NCBI GenBank assembly: GCA_034431895.1
Contig: DAOUCM010000055.1
Location: 1 to 23,515 of the forward strand
Length of the DNA stretch: 23,515 bases
Origin: JAABUE01 sp034431895
Lineage (GTDB): Bacteria > Chloroflexota > Anaerolineae > Anaerolineales > Villigracilaceae
Direction: 5' to 3'
The notes under the pieces were generated by a model that searched no databases, was not told the origin of the DNA, and saw only the letters and a program-made list of their open reading frames with translations. Of this stretch, positions 14,618 through 22,562 are shown one piece after another. The translations under genes were made by a program, and so were the position numbers. Position 1 is the stretch's first letter; each line of letters begins with the position of its first letter.

Positions 14618-15477
14618 TGTTTGCCTCCAAGCAGGCCATTGGGTTTGAGCAACAAAATAAGGATGAACAACAAGAACTCGATGACAGGCACCCAGGTGTT
14701 CGGCATAGCCAACGGCAGCACCCCTTCCAACACGCCGAGGATGAGGCCGCCCAGCAATGCTCCAAGGGGATTGCCTAGTCCGCCCAATACGCCAATGATG
14801 AAACTTTTCAACTCATACACGCTGCCAGAGAGAATGGTGAACGAAAAGAAAGTCGAAATCAAACCGCCCGCGATGGCCGCCAGCATCGTGCCGAGGCCAA
14901 AACTGAGCGCCAGGATGCGCGTAGAGGGAATGCCCATCAGTTCAGCGGCAGCGCGGTTGTTCGATACGGCGCGGATAGATTTGCCCGCCCGCGTGCGATA
15001 TAAGTAAGCATACAACAGACCTGTGACCAGCAGCGTGATGAGTGTAGCCACCATGCGCGTTCCCAGCAGCGTGATTGGCCCGGCCTGAATGCTGCCAAGC
15101 GAAAACCCCGTGTCGCGCGGCGTGGTGGTGAAGATTGCCGTTCCCAAGCCAATGATGATCATATTGACCGAGAAAGTCGCCAGCAGGGTAGAAAGATGCG
15201 GCGCATTGATGACGCGCTCGATGGCGATATAGTAAATCGCAATGCCGGCCAACAAGCCCAGCACAGCAACCAGGATGAGCGCCAGGTAAGGATTCAAACC
15301 CAGGCCGCTGAACAACAGGTATACGCCGAACATCCCCAACGCAATGAGCGCGCCATGCGTCAGATTGATGACGCGCATCACCCCCCAGATGAGATTCAAC
15401 CCCATAGCGGCAATCCCATAGACAAACCCAATGAGCAAACCGTCGAGCAGAGAAGAAAGAATAGTTATTGCATCCAT
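14614..15477 (-). CDS. livH: Branched-chain amino-acid ABC transporter permease
   Basis: A 287-residue permease with about 8 helices. It carries LIGFVYGIAAMGLNLIWGVMRVINLTHGA near the N-terminus (about 15-43), the LivH mark. The coupling loop is GKSIRAVSNNRAAAELMGI, and GGLGNPLGALLGGLILGVLE lies near the end. The ATG at 15477 has GGAGAGG about 8 bases upstream. A TTG at 15495 in frame would remove that ribosome site, so I prefer 15477. It is separated from livK by a 294-base palindrome-rich gap. Confidence 0.92.
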   Translation of the reverse strand: MDAITILSSLLDGLLIGFVYGIAAMGLNLIWGVMRVINLTHGALIALGMFGVYLLFSGLGLNPYLALILVAVLGLLAGIAIYYIAIERVINAPHLSTLLATFSVNMIIIGLGTAIFTTTPRDTGFSLGSIQAGPITLLGTRMVATLITLLVTGLLYAYLYRTRAGKSIRAVSNNRAAAELMGIPSTRILALSFGLGTMLAAIAGGLISTFFSFTILSGSVYELKSFIIGVLGGLGNPLGALLGGLILGVLEGVLPLAMPNTWVPVIEFLLFILILLLKPNGLLGGKQ

Positions 15478-15503
15478 GCGTGATGGCCTCTCCAAATCGT
15501 AGC

Positions 15504-15519
15504 GCGGGATTTATCCCGC
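15504..15519. repeat. Short hairpin GCGGGA-TTTA-TCCCGC
   Basis: Six-bp perfect arms around TTTA, inside TAGCGCGGGATTTATCCCGC. It is the first of four palindromes in the livK-livH gap and starts with TAGCGCGG like the one at 15594. Confidence 0.5.
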
Positions 15520-15593
15520 AACCCCACGCGACATGAAAGCCTCGCTACAAAATCTTTACGATCGTGATAGATTTTCAAGAGCAATGCTATAGC

Positions 15594-15605
15594 GCGGCAA
15601 GCCGC
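15594..15605. repeat. Short hairpin GCGGC-AA-GCCGC
   Basis: Five-bp perfect arms around AA within TAGCGCGGCAAGCCGCAAC. The shared TAGCGCGG start suggests that this and the 15504 hairpin belong to one small repeat family. Confidence 0.4.
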
Positions 15606-15629
15606 AACTAAACTGGCGTTACATCCCTG

Positions 15630-15656
15630 TTCACCCGCAGTTGAACTGCGGGTGAA
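15630..15656. repeat. 27-bp perfect palindrome in the livK-livH gap
   Basis: Thirteen-bp arms (15630-15642 and 15644-15656; core CACCCGCAGTT/AACTGCGGGTG) around a single G. On RNA it would fold with a small loop opened from the end of the stem. Confidence 0.6.
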
Positions 15657-15725
15657 ACAAGCCAGTCATTCGATGCAAGCCAGATTTGCGCGAACGATGC
15701 AAAGGTCGAGCGGTAATCCTATAAG

Positions 15726-15756
15726 TTCCCTGCAGGCGCATGGCGCCTGCAGGGAA
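15726..15756 (-). terminator. Strong intercistronic hairpin after livK
   Basis: Fourteen-bp perfect arms (15726-15739 and 15743-15756; core CCCTGCAGGCGC/GCGCCTGCAGGG) around a 3-base loop, beginning 16 bases after the livK stop. On the minus strand the next bases are CTTATAGG, not a true T-run, so it is more likely a partial terminator or a 3' RNA stabiliser. Such hairpins commonly keep binding-protein mRNA more abundant than the permease mRNA. Confidence 0.65.
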
Positions 15757-15771
15757 GGACGAAAAGGAAAA

Positions 15772-17076
15772 TTATTTGATAGGATACACCGGCTCGGCGG
15801 TCTTACCCTCTGCCGGCCAAACCACTTGCTTGACCAACGCGCCGCCGGCGTCCTTTTGCCATTGGACATAGACCATGGAGTGACCAATCTGCAAGCCATG
15901 GCTTTCAGGCGTGGTATCGAACTTGATGCGGCCATAGAAGGTCATCATGTCCATGCTGTCCAAAGCCGATTTGAGCGCCTCGGTATCCAGCGAGCCAGCC
16001 GTCTCGATGGCTTTTTGCAGAATCAAGCCGGCCACGTAGCCGCCCGCCGCATGATAGGAGGGATCTTCGTTGTAGGCGGCTTTATAGGCTTCGATGAACT
16101 CGGCGCCCGTCGGGCCGAAATCGGGCGTGAAAGCAGCCAGCGGCTCCCACTGACTGGGGCCGATGATGCCAAAAGCCGCATCGCCAATCTCGGCAAAGGT
16201 GGGTTCGGGCGGCGCAACCAGCAGGGCCACGAACTTGGCGCTGATGCCCTTGTCGAACATGGCCTTGGCAAATTGTTGACCGTCGGCAAAGTGACCGCCG
16301 CCCATGACCGCATCCACATCGGCCGGGATTTTGTTGATGATGGGCGCAAAGTCGGTCGTACCGCTGTCATAGCCTTCGTTCAAGACGACCTCATACCCCT
16401 TCTCGATGGCATATTGTTCCAGCGCCGCCACAACGTCGGTGGAGAACTTGTCGTTTTCGTGAACGATGGCGATTTTCTTGGCCTCCGCGTCCAAACTGGC
16501 AAGCAAGTCCACCGCGCCGGTCAAATAATGGCTGGCGGGCGTATAGGCCTGATAGACCAGGGTATAACCCTTCTTGTAGGTGCCATCCGAAGCCGCGCCG
16601 GTGGTAATCATCACCTTGCCATATTGCTCGGCAATGACCGCCGAAGCGTCTGCCAGGCCAGACGAGTAAGGGCTGATGAGGAAATCGGCGTTGTCCTCGG
16701 TGACCAACTTGGTGTACAGTTCCTGCACGCGGTCTTTGTTGGACTCGTCATCGTAGAACTTGGAGGCAAACTTGACCACCGTACCATCGGCCAGCGTGAT
16801 ACCGCCTGCGCTATTGACTTGCTCCATCCACAGATTGAAGCCATTGTTCTGGCGGGTGGATTCGACGTTCAACTTGCCGGTCAAGGAGGCCGTGAAGCCG
16901 ACCACAACCGTCTTCTCCACCGGCGCTGGGGCCTCGGTCGCAGAAGCCTCGGTCGCAACCGGGGCCTCGGTCGGCGGCGCCTCGGTCGGGGTCGGCGTGG
17001 CTTGCGGACCACAAGCCGCCAAAAGCAAACCGCCAATCAGCAACAGGGCAAACCATTGGACGAACTTGACTTTCAT
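15772..17076 (-). CDS. livK: Branched-chain amino-acid-type ABC transporter substrate-binding lipoprotein
   Basis: A 434-residue secreted lipoprotein, first gene of the liv cluster. Signal peptide with lipobox LLAAC, lipid-modified Cys22. A Thr/Pro/Glu/Ala linker (about 25-52, repeated TEAP units) is typical of Gram-positive-like and Chloroflexota binding proteins. The domain then starts VVVGFTASLTGKLNVESTRQ and folds as a type I periplasmic binding protein (Peripla_BP_6), with DDESNKDRVQELYTKLVTED and YSSGLADASAVIAEQYG segments. It captures the solute outside the membrane and hands it to LivH-LivM. AGGAGG-like TCCTCC (17085-17090 on the plus strand) precedes the ATG. Ligand could be branched-chain amino acids, amides or urea; not decidable here. 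Confidence 0.9.
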   Translation of the reverse strand: MKVKFVQWFALLLIGGLLLAACGPQATPTPTEAPPTEAPVATEASATEAPAPVEKTVVVGFTASLTGKLNVESTRQNNGFNLWMEQVNSAGGITLADGTVVKFASKFYDDESNKDRVQELYTKLVTEDNADFLISPYSSGLADASAVIAEQYGKVMITTGAASDGTYKKGYTLVYQAYTPASHYLTGAVDLLASLDAEAKKIAIVHENDKFSTDVVAALEQYAIEKGYEVVLNEGYDSGTTDFAPIINKIPADVDAVMGGGHFADGQQFAKAMFDKGISAKFVALLVAPPEPTFAEIGDAAFGIIGPSQWEPLAAFTPDFGPTGAEFIEAYKAAYNEDPSYHAAGGYVAGLILQKAIETAGSLDTEALKSALDSMDMMTFYGRIKFDTTPESHGLQIGHSMVYVQWQKDAGGALVKQVVWPAEGKTAEPVYPIK

Positions 17077-17121
17077 GGGGATACTCCTCCTTCAGTGAAA
17101 AGAAACAGGAATGGGGCAGGC

Positions 17122-17140
17122 TTGTTCGCCCATCGAACAA
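17122..17140. promoter_or_regulatory. Inverted repeat upstream of livK
   Basis: TTGTTCG (17122-17128) and CGAACAA (17134-17140) are perfect arms around CCCAT, 46 bases upstream of the livK ATG. On the minus strand TTGACG (17160-17155) is 17 bases from a poor -10 (TTCGAT, 17137-17132) inside this repeat. If that is the promoter, the repeat is well placed as an operator. The promoter assignment is weak. Confidence 0.4.
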
Positions 17141-17244
17141 ACGCAACCCCAGCGCGTCAACGCAGCGCGCTTGCTTTTAGTGTACTCATAGCGCGCAAAT
17201 TTCGACTAAAAAGACAGCAGGTCGGTGTAAATATTTTGTAAAAG

Positions 17245-17934
17245 TCAGCCCTCGAAGCGATACCCAATGCCCCGCTCGGTCAACAAGTAGCGCGGCGCCA
17301 GCGGGTCGGCCTCGATCTTTTGCCGCAGCCGGCCGATGTAGACGCGCAGATATTCCGCCTCGTCTCCATATTCAGGTCCCCAAACATGCTGCAAAATGGT
17401 GCGATGCGGCAGCACTTTGCCGGCATTGCGCATCAGGTAAACCAACAGGTTGAATTCTGTGGGCGTCAAATCCAGAACCCGATTGCGTACCATCACCTCA
17501 TGCCGCGTCAGATCCACGAAAATTTCGCCCCGCACGATGCGCTCCTCTGGCTCGCTAGGCTCCGACCAGTGGGCGCGTCGCAGCACGGCCTTGATACGGC
17601 CAAGCAACTCACCCACGCCGAAGGGTTTGGTCAGGTAATCGTCTGCGCCATAATCGAAGGCGCGTACCTTGTCCGCCTCCTCTCCCAGCGCCGTCAGGAT
17701 AATGATGGGCGTAATCGAGGTTTGCCGAATGCGGCGGGTGGTTTCCAAACCGTCCAAATGCGGCATCATGATGTCCAGAATAACCAGGTCAACCTTTTCC
17801 CTTTGGAAAAGCGCCAGGGCTTCCAGGCCGTTGGTCGCGGTCAGCACCTTATACCCCCGCACCTCCAAATTGCGGCGCACGAAATCGCACAGCGCCTTTT
17901 CGTCGTCTACCACCAAAACCGTTTGCACGTTCAT
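17245..17934 (-). CDS. OmpR/PhoB-family response regulator
   Basis: A 229-residue protein. The receiver domain (1-118) has the acidic pair DD10-11, phospho-acceptor Asp54 (LVILDIMMPHLDG), Thr81 and Lys103. The C-terminal winged helix (about 130-228) has DLTPTEFNLLVYLMRNAGKVLPHRTILQHVWGPEYGDEAEYLRVYI, as in OmpR/KdpE-like regulators. It is phosphorylated by the kinase gene just upstream, whose stop overlaps its start (ATGA at 17934-17931). Targets are unknown; livK begins 169 bases downstream on the same strand. Confidence 0.9.
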   Translation of the reverse strand: MNVQTVLVVDDEKALCDFVRRNLEVRGYKVLTATNGLEALALFQREKVDLVILDIMMPHLDGLETTRRIRQTSITPIIILTALGEEADKVRAFDYGADDYLTKPFGVGELLGRIKAVLRRAHWSEPSEPEERIVRGEIFVDLTRHEVMVRNRVLDLTPTEFNLLVYLMRNAGKVLPHRTILQHVWGPEYGDEAEYLRVYIGRLRQKIEADPLAPRYLLTERGIGYRFEG

Positions 17935-20681
17935 CGTTCTACCTGTCCTTTGGATAGGGCCTCGCTGCGAGCCATCGGCTCGGCCAACAAAGGAATAGAA
18001 AAGGCGATGCAAGCGCCTTTTTCCTGCTTCTCGACCCAAATTTCGCCGCCGTGCGCGCGCACGAAGCCCTGACAAATCGCCAGTCCCAGGCCGGCCCCGC
18101 TGGCCACGCGCGTCAGGCTATCGTCTATACGATAGAAACTTTCGAAGATGCGCTGACTCTCCTCAGGCGGGATGCCGGGGCCATCATCGGATACACGAAA
18201 CACGATTTGCTCGCCCTGCCGCTGGACGCTGACCTGAACGGAGACCTCGCTACCGCCGTATTTGACGGCGTTCTCCAGCAGGTTGCGCAGGACGGTCTCC
18301 AGCCTGGGGCGGTCGGCGTAGAATTTGGGCAAACCCGCTTCGATCTGGACCTTGAACCTGCTCCCGGCTTTCAAACGGGCTTGCGCGGCCGCGCGTTGAA
18401 TCAGCCCTTCGATACGGCATTCCTCCCAGGAAAGCGCCAGCGAACCGGCCTCGATGCGCGACAAATCGAGCAAGTTGTTGACCAGCAGGGTCAAGCGGTC
18501 GGCCTCGTCGGAAATAATGGTCAGGAATTCACGCTGCGCAGCGCGGTCCCATTCCACATCCTCGGCCAAAAGGGTGGTTGCATAGCCTTTGATCGCCGCC
18601 AAAGGGGTGCGGAGTTCGTGCGAAACGGTGGAAACCAGGCTGGATTTCATGCGGTCCAGTTCCTTGTCGGTGGTGATGTCGCGCAAGATCAAGCCGCGTC
18701 CGATAGGAACATGGCGCGTATCGGTGACCGAAAATTTGTCCAGGCGGAAATATTGGGTGCGGCCAGGGTTCAGGAAGGAAAATTCCACTCCTTTGCTGCT
18801 CTTCCCCTCCAACAAGTTCTCCACTTCCTGACGGACGCGCTGCGGATCGGAGGCATGGGAAAGGACGCGGGTTAGCACACGCTCGATCGAAGCGCCGCGC
18901 AGGTCTTCGGGAGTCAGATCCGCCAGTTCGCCGATGCGGCGGTTGGCATAGACGACCGTCCCTTTGAGGTCGCTGAGGATCAATCCATCTTGCATGGATT
19001 GGATGAGGGCTTCGATGCGGCGGGTTTGCTCTTGCAAGCGCATGTCGCTGCGCTCGTAAAGCACGGCGTTCTCGATGGCCATGGCGGCATGGTTGGCGAA
19101 ATTGGAAAGCAGTTGAATTTCGTTGTACGTGAAGGTGTGCGGTTTGGCGTGCAGTACCAGCAAAGCCGTCGGCGGGGCGTGTTGAGTGTTGAGAGGAACC
19201 GCCAACAGGGAGCGGTAGCCTTCGGCGCGCGCTCGCAAACGCCGCGGCGCATAGGAGGGATCGGTTTCGGTGTCGCTGACCTGGATGGGTTCGCGCGCAC
19301 GCAGAGCGCGCAGGGTAGCAGAACTCGGTTCGTTCGGCTGGATGGTCAGTTGTTCGGCAAATTGCTTCGACAGTCCCCGGCTGGCGCGAATGCGAAAGGC
19401 GCCGCTGGCCTGGTCGAGGGCAACGATGGCGCTCATGCGCACGTCGAGCAGGCGGCTGACCTGTTCGAGGATGCGGTCGAGAACGGTGGGCAGGTCGAGG
19501 GAGGAGACGACCGCTGTGCCGGTCTCCAATAAAGTCGCCTGTTCTTTCAGGCGATCGGCAATGGATTTTTCCATTTCCAGGATGGAACGGGTAAGATGCC
19601 CAATTTGGTCGGCGCGGCGAGCCTGTTTTTCGATGGCGGCGCGTTCTTCTGGGGCAAGCGGCCGATTCATGCCGATGGCCTCGCTGGCGGGCGCCAGGCG
19701 TTCGATGGGGACGATGACGCGCAAGGTCAACGCGCCCCAGAAGAAAAGCCCAATCAAGATGAACGTGACTGTGGCAATCAGCACAATTTGGCGCAAGAAA
19801 ATCTGAGTGGCGAATGCGCTGCTGGTCGGCCGGCTGATCATCACCCCCCAGTTGATTTCGGCGATAGGCGCATAGGTATAGAGGCGTTCCTGGCCGTTCA
19901 AATCTTGCGCAATATAGGCGCTGCTGAGCGACGGATGCCCCGCATCGGCAATCAGCGCGCGGGTCACCTCTTCAGGCACCAGATCACGGATGGGATGCAG
20001 GAGCATAGAAGGGTCAGGATGAGCGATGATTTGTCCGCTGGAGTCGGTGATCACGATTTGCAACGCTTCTGCGCTGTGGTGTTCGGAAATGATTTTGGAA
20101 AGCGTTTGGCTCAAACTTTCCAGTTTGATATTAGCGCCAACCAACCCCAGAAATTGGCCGTCCCCCGACCAAAGCGGCATGACGGCGGTAGCAACGGCCT
20201 GATTGGTCGTCGGCGAGATGCGCCCCTGAGAGACCAGGGACTGGTCGGTGAGCAAGGCGCGCTGGAAATAATCGCGGTGAGAGAAATCGGTCCCCACCGT
20301 GCTGCCGGGGCCGACCGGGTAGTGATAGAGCATGATGCCATGCGCATCCAGGCGATAGACCAGATTAATATCGGAGCGGGTGTTCAGCAGGGCGCTGAAC
20401 ATTTTTTCCATTTCTTCCCTGTCCGCCTCGACCACGCCGGGGTATCGAGCCAGGCCCTCGGCGGCCTTCAAGGCGCTTCGGATGGTCAGGTCAGTCTCCT
20501 GTGCGATAGCGCGCGCTAAGGCCAGGTCGTTGGAAGTGATGTCAGTTCGAATGCGTTCCCCCACCAAACGGTCGAAGCCCCACAACGTCAACAGAAAGGG
20601 GACGACCAGTAAAAGGTACAGGGCCAGCAGTTGCCAGCCCAGGTCACGATGGAAGCGAATCCAATGTCGTTTGGTCTTCAT
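17931..20681 (-). CDS. Large hybrid-input sensor histidine kinase (dCache-HAMP-GAF-PAS-HisKA-HATPase)
   Basis: A 916-residue membrane sensor. Membrane segment 1 is at about 17-36, then an extracellular double-Cache-like region (about 40-295, with DYFQRALLTDQSLVSQG and NQAVATAVMPL, a Cache mark). Membrane segment 2 is at about 298-322, followed by HAMP (about 320-372), GAF (about 390-540), PAS (about 555-670), the HisKA box with phospho-accepting His688 (SHELRTP), and HATPase with N-box Asn804 (LLENAVKYG), G1 DDGPGIP (832-838) and G2 GAGLGL (862-867). It phosphorylates the downstream regulator. Cache domains often bind amino acids or small organic acids. I chose the ATG at 20681, which overlaps the DedA stop in ATGA; an ATG 15 bases upstream (20696) is possible. 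Confidence 0.9.
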   Translation of the reverse strand: MKTKRHWIRFHRDLGWQLLALYLLLVVPFLLTLWGFDRLVGERIRTDITSNDLALARAIAQETDLTIRSALKAAEGLARYPGVVEADREEMEKMFSALLNTRSDINLVYRLDAHGIMLYHYPVGPGSTVGTDFSHRDYFQRALLTDQSLVSQGRISPTTNQAVATAVMPLWSGDGQFLGLVGANIKLESLSQTLSKIISEHHSAEALQIVITDSSGQIIAHPDPSMLLHPIRDLVPEEVTRALIADAGHPSLSSAYIAQDLNGQERLYTYAPIAEINWGVMISRPTSSAFATQIFLRQIVLIATVTFILIGLFFWGALTLRVIVPIERLAPASEAIGMNRPLAPEERAAIEKQARRADQIGHLTRSILEMEKSIADRLKEQATLLETGTAVVSSLDLPTVLDRILEQVSRLLDVRMSAIVALDQASGAFRIRASRGLSKQFAEQLTIQPNEPSSATLRALRAREPIQVSDTETDPSYAPRRLRARAEGYRSLLAVPLNTQHAPPTALLVLHAKPHTFTYNEIQLLSNFANHAAMAIENAVLYERSDMRLQEQTRRIEALIQSMQDGLILSDLKGTVVYANRRIGELADLTPEDLRGASIERVLTRVLSHASDPQRVRQEVENLLEGKSSKGVEFSFLNPGRTQYFRLDKFSVTDTRHVPIGRGLILRDITTDKELDRMKSSLVSTVSHELRTPLAAIKGYATTLLAEDVEWDRAAQREFLTIISDEADRLTLLVNNLLDLSRIEAGSLALSWEECRIEGLIQRAAAQARLKAGSRFKVQIEAGLPKFYADRPRLETVLRNLLENAVKYGGSEVSVQVSVQRQGEQIVFRVSDDGPGIPPEESQRIFESFYRIDDSLTRVASGAGLGLAICQGFVRAHGGEIWVEKQEKGACIAFSIPLLAEPMARSEALSKGQVER

Positions 20682-21268
20682 CCGCTCATCAGCCATTGCA
20701 GCGAATAATAGCCTGCAAAGGCAAACATGCCCATTTTAATGAGTTGGCCGCCCCAGCAGGCCAGGAGAAACAAGCCGACGGGCATTTTGAGAATGCCGGC
20801 CACAATCCCAGCGGTATCGAAGAAAGGGTTGGGAATCGCAGCCAGAACCAAAATCGCCCAGGCACCGTATTTTTTTACCCACGGGCGAATGCGCTCGAAG
20901 GTTTTCGATTTTTCCACGATGATCTGCCCGCTGAAACCGGCCAGATAGGCCGAAAGTTCTCCCAGGGCGCCGCCGGTGCCAGCCGCCAGCGTGACGCCCA
21001 AAGGGTTGAAAACGCCGCCCATGGCATACACGATGGCCACACCGGGCGCCGGCAGCAAGACGGTGGCATTGGCCATCAGTGTCACCAAAAAGATGCCCGG
21101 ATACCCCCAGGCAGCAAACTCTTCGGCGCGGTCACGGATACGGTAAATGAAAATCGTGATGCCAATCACCACCAGAAGCGCCAAAATACGCAGCCAGGCG
21201 TCGCGGATAGCGGCGCGGCGCTTGGCTGGCGGGGAGAGCGGCTTTGGGCTTTCAGGCGCTTTCTTCAA
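20678..21268 (-). CDS. DedA/VTT-domain membrane protein (SNARE-associated family)
   Basis: A 196-residue membrane protein. Residues 25-45 form the first helix. The VTT domain carries YPGIFLVTLMANATVLLPAPG (about 56-76), GGALGELSAYLAG (about 98-110, a re-entrant-loop mark), the ERIRPWVKKYG segment and ILVLAAIPNPFFDTAGIVAG. DedA-type proteins help lipid-carrier recycling or membrane homeostasis by flipping phosphatidyl lipids or C55-P. The frame starts at a TTG (21268) that overlaps the cyclophilin gene by 17 bases. No ATG precedes the first helix, so TTG is the best start, but it lacks a clear ribosome site. Confidence 0.75.
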   Translation of the reverse strand: MKKAPESPKPLSPPAKRRAAIRDAWLRILALLVVIGITIFIYRIRDRAEEFAAWGYPGIFLVTLMANATVLLPAPGVAIVYAMGGVFNPLGVTLAAGTGGALGELSAYLAGFSGQIIVEKSKTFERIRPWVKKYGAWAILVLAAIPNPFFDTAGIVAGILKMPVGLFLLACWGGQLIKMGMFAFAGYYSLQWLMSG

Positions 21269-21764
21269 TGGTCACTTTCTGAATTTGGACGCCAGGATAT
21301 TCCGGGCGCATCGGATCGCGCGGGGGAATGGACATCAGCACGTCCATGCCTCCGATGACTTGCCCAAACACGCTATGTTTGCCGTCCAGCCAGGGCGTAG
21401 GGACGTGGGTAATGAAAAATTGGGAGCCATTTGTGTTCGGCCCGGCATTCGCCATCGAGAGGACGCCAGGCTTGTCGTGCTTCAGGTCGGGATGGAATTC
21501 ATCCTCGAATTTATAGCCTGGGCCTCCGGAGCCTCTGGCGGTCGGGTCGCCTGCTTGAGCCATGAAATTGGCAATCACGCGATGGAAAATAACGCCGTCA
21601 TAGAATCCCTGACGAGACAGAAAGACAAAATTATTGACGGTTTTTGGCGCTTTATCGGCAAAGAGTTCGAATACGATGTCGCCTTTATCGGTTTGCATAC
21701 GGGCAATATATTTCTTTTTCGGATCGATTGCCATGGCGGGCGGGGTCTTCCATTGTTTGATCAT
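21252..21764 (-). CDS. Cytosolic cyclophilin-type peptidyl-prolyl isomerase
   Basis: A 170-residue single-domain cyclophilin without signal peptide. Active-site blocks are FHRV (60-63, with catalytic Arg62), FMAQAGDP (67-74), MAN (105-107), SQFFITH (114-120) and WLDGKHSVFG (125-134, Trp125 and His130). It speeds cis-trans isomerisation of X-Pro bonds during folding. AGGAGA on the minus strand lies about 5 bases before the ATG. It is the first gene of a coupled run that continues with the DedA protein, the kinase and the regulator. Confidence 0.93.
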   Translation of the reverse strand: MIKQWKTPPAMAIDPKKKYIARMQTDKGDIVFELFADKAPKTVNNFVFLSRQGFYDGVIFHRVIANFMAQAGDPTARGSGGPGYKFEDEFHPDLKHDKPGVLSMANAGPNTNGSQFFITHVPTPWLDGKHSVFGQVIGGMDVLMSIPPRDPMRPEYPGVQIQKVTIEESA

Positions 21765-21793
21765 GTTTTCTCCTGGGTAAGTTGATGGGGCGG

Positions 21794-22417
21794 CTATGCA
21801 AGCAAGGATTCGATGCGCGCTACCACCATCTCCAGGGCCGCCAGGTTGAAGCCGCCTTCAGGGATGATGACGTCGGCGTAGCGTTTGGACGGCTCTACGA
21901 ATTCCAGATGCATAGGACGCACAGTAGCCTGGTATTGTTTAATGACGTTTTCGACCGTTCTGCCGCGCTCCTGGATGTCTCGCTGCATTCGACGAATCAG
22001 GCGAATATCGGCATCCGTATCCACGAAAATCTTGATGTCGAACAGATCGCGCAGGGCCGGCTCGACAAAGATAAGAATACCTTCCACAATAATGACCCCG
22101 CGCGGGTTGACCGTGAAAGTCTTATCGGTGCGGCTGTGGGTGGAAAAATCGTACACCGGCACGGCAACCGCCTGGCCGCGTTTCAATTGCTCGATGTGAG
22201 CAATCAACAATTCCGTTTCGAGGGAGTTGGGATGGTCGAAATTGACTTCGGCACGCTGGGCAGGCGGCAGCCCGCTCAAGTCTTTGTAATACGAATCGTG
22301 CTGCAAGAAGGCGATACGGTCGGGACCAACGCGCTGCAAGATCTCTTGAGCCACGGTGGTCTTGCCTGAACCGGAGCCGCCCGCAATGCCAATGACCAGC
22401 GGAGGGTGGCGCAACAT
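21794..22417 (-). CDS. udk: Uridine kinase
   Basis: A 207-residue P-loop kinase. Walker A is GGSGSGKT (13-20). YKDLSGLPPAQRAEVNFDHP (about 44-63), YDFSTHSRT (about 89-97), RGVIIVEGILIF (about 106-117), FVDTDADIRLIRRMQRDIQERGR (about 129-151) and QYQATVRPMHLEFVEPSKRYADVIIP are the hallmarks of Udk. It phosphorylates uridine and cytidine in the pyrimidine salvage pathway. The ATG at 22417 is preferred because the P-loop follows after a normal short leader and because a TATAAT box ends 6 bases before it. That arrangement predicts a leaderless mRNA. A longer N-terminus (22468) would cross the promoter. Confidence 0.9.
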   Translation of the reverse strand: MLRHPPLVIGIAGGSGSGKTTVAQEILQRVGPDRIAFLQHDSYYKDLSGLPPAQRAEVNFDHPNSLETELLIAHIEQLKRGQAVAVPVYDFSTHSRTDKTFTVNPRGVIIVEGILIFVEPALRDLFDIKIFVDTDADIRLIRRMQRDIQERGRTVENVIKQYQATVRPMHLEFVEPSKRYADVIIPEGGFNLAALEMVVARIESLLA

Positions 22418-22423
22418 AGCCCC

Positions 22424-22451
22424 ATTATACTCTCTCCAGGCGGAGTGCAAA
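22424..22451 (-). promoter_or_regulatory. Promoter of udk with leaderless start
   Basis: On the minus strand TATAAT (22429-22424) is preceded by TTTGCA (22451-22446) at a spacing of 16 bases, a 4/6 match to the -35 box. The predicted start falls at or next to the A of the udk ATG (22417). Confidence 0.55.
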
Positions 22452-22467
22452 ATCTCCAGATTTTGCA
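22446..22467. promoter_or_regulatory. Perfect 22-bp palindrome overlapping the udk -35 box
   Basis: TGCAAAATCT (22446-22455) and AGATTTTGCA (22458-22467) are perfect 10-bp arms around CC. It covers the putative -35 box, so it may be an operator. Its sequence also resembles dispersed palindromes, so a repeat origin is possible. Confidence 0.5.
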
Positions 22468-22519
22468 TGAAAGTCAGGAGATCTTCGAGCCGGCTGGGGC
22501 GGCAGTTTCGATCCGCTTA

Positions 22520-22546
22520 GGGCGGCAGTTGATGAAGTTTAACGAA
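22520..22546. repeat. Left terminal inverted repeat of a hairpin-array element
   Basis: This 27-base segment begins GGGCGGCAGTT and ends TAACGAA. It matches the reverse complement of 23011-23037 at 24 of 27 positions. A second copy of its first 11 bases lies just outside at 22497-22507, giving a 23-base step. Confidence 0.7.
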
Positions 22547-22562
22547 TTCTTGCCGTCATCTC

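Noticed and set aside
15652..17241. A 529-codon plus-strand frame
   Set aside because: It is the antisense shadow of livK; the Arg/Gly-rich sequence at its end mirrors the Thr/Pro/Glu linker of LivK.
17077..17244. Small RNA or riboswitch in the livK leader
   Set aside because: Only one simple inverted repeat is present; no multi-helix arrangement, conserved core or terminator/anti-terminator pair is visible.
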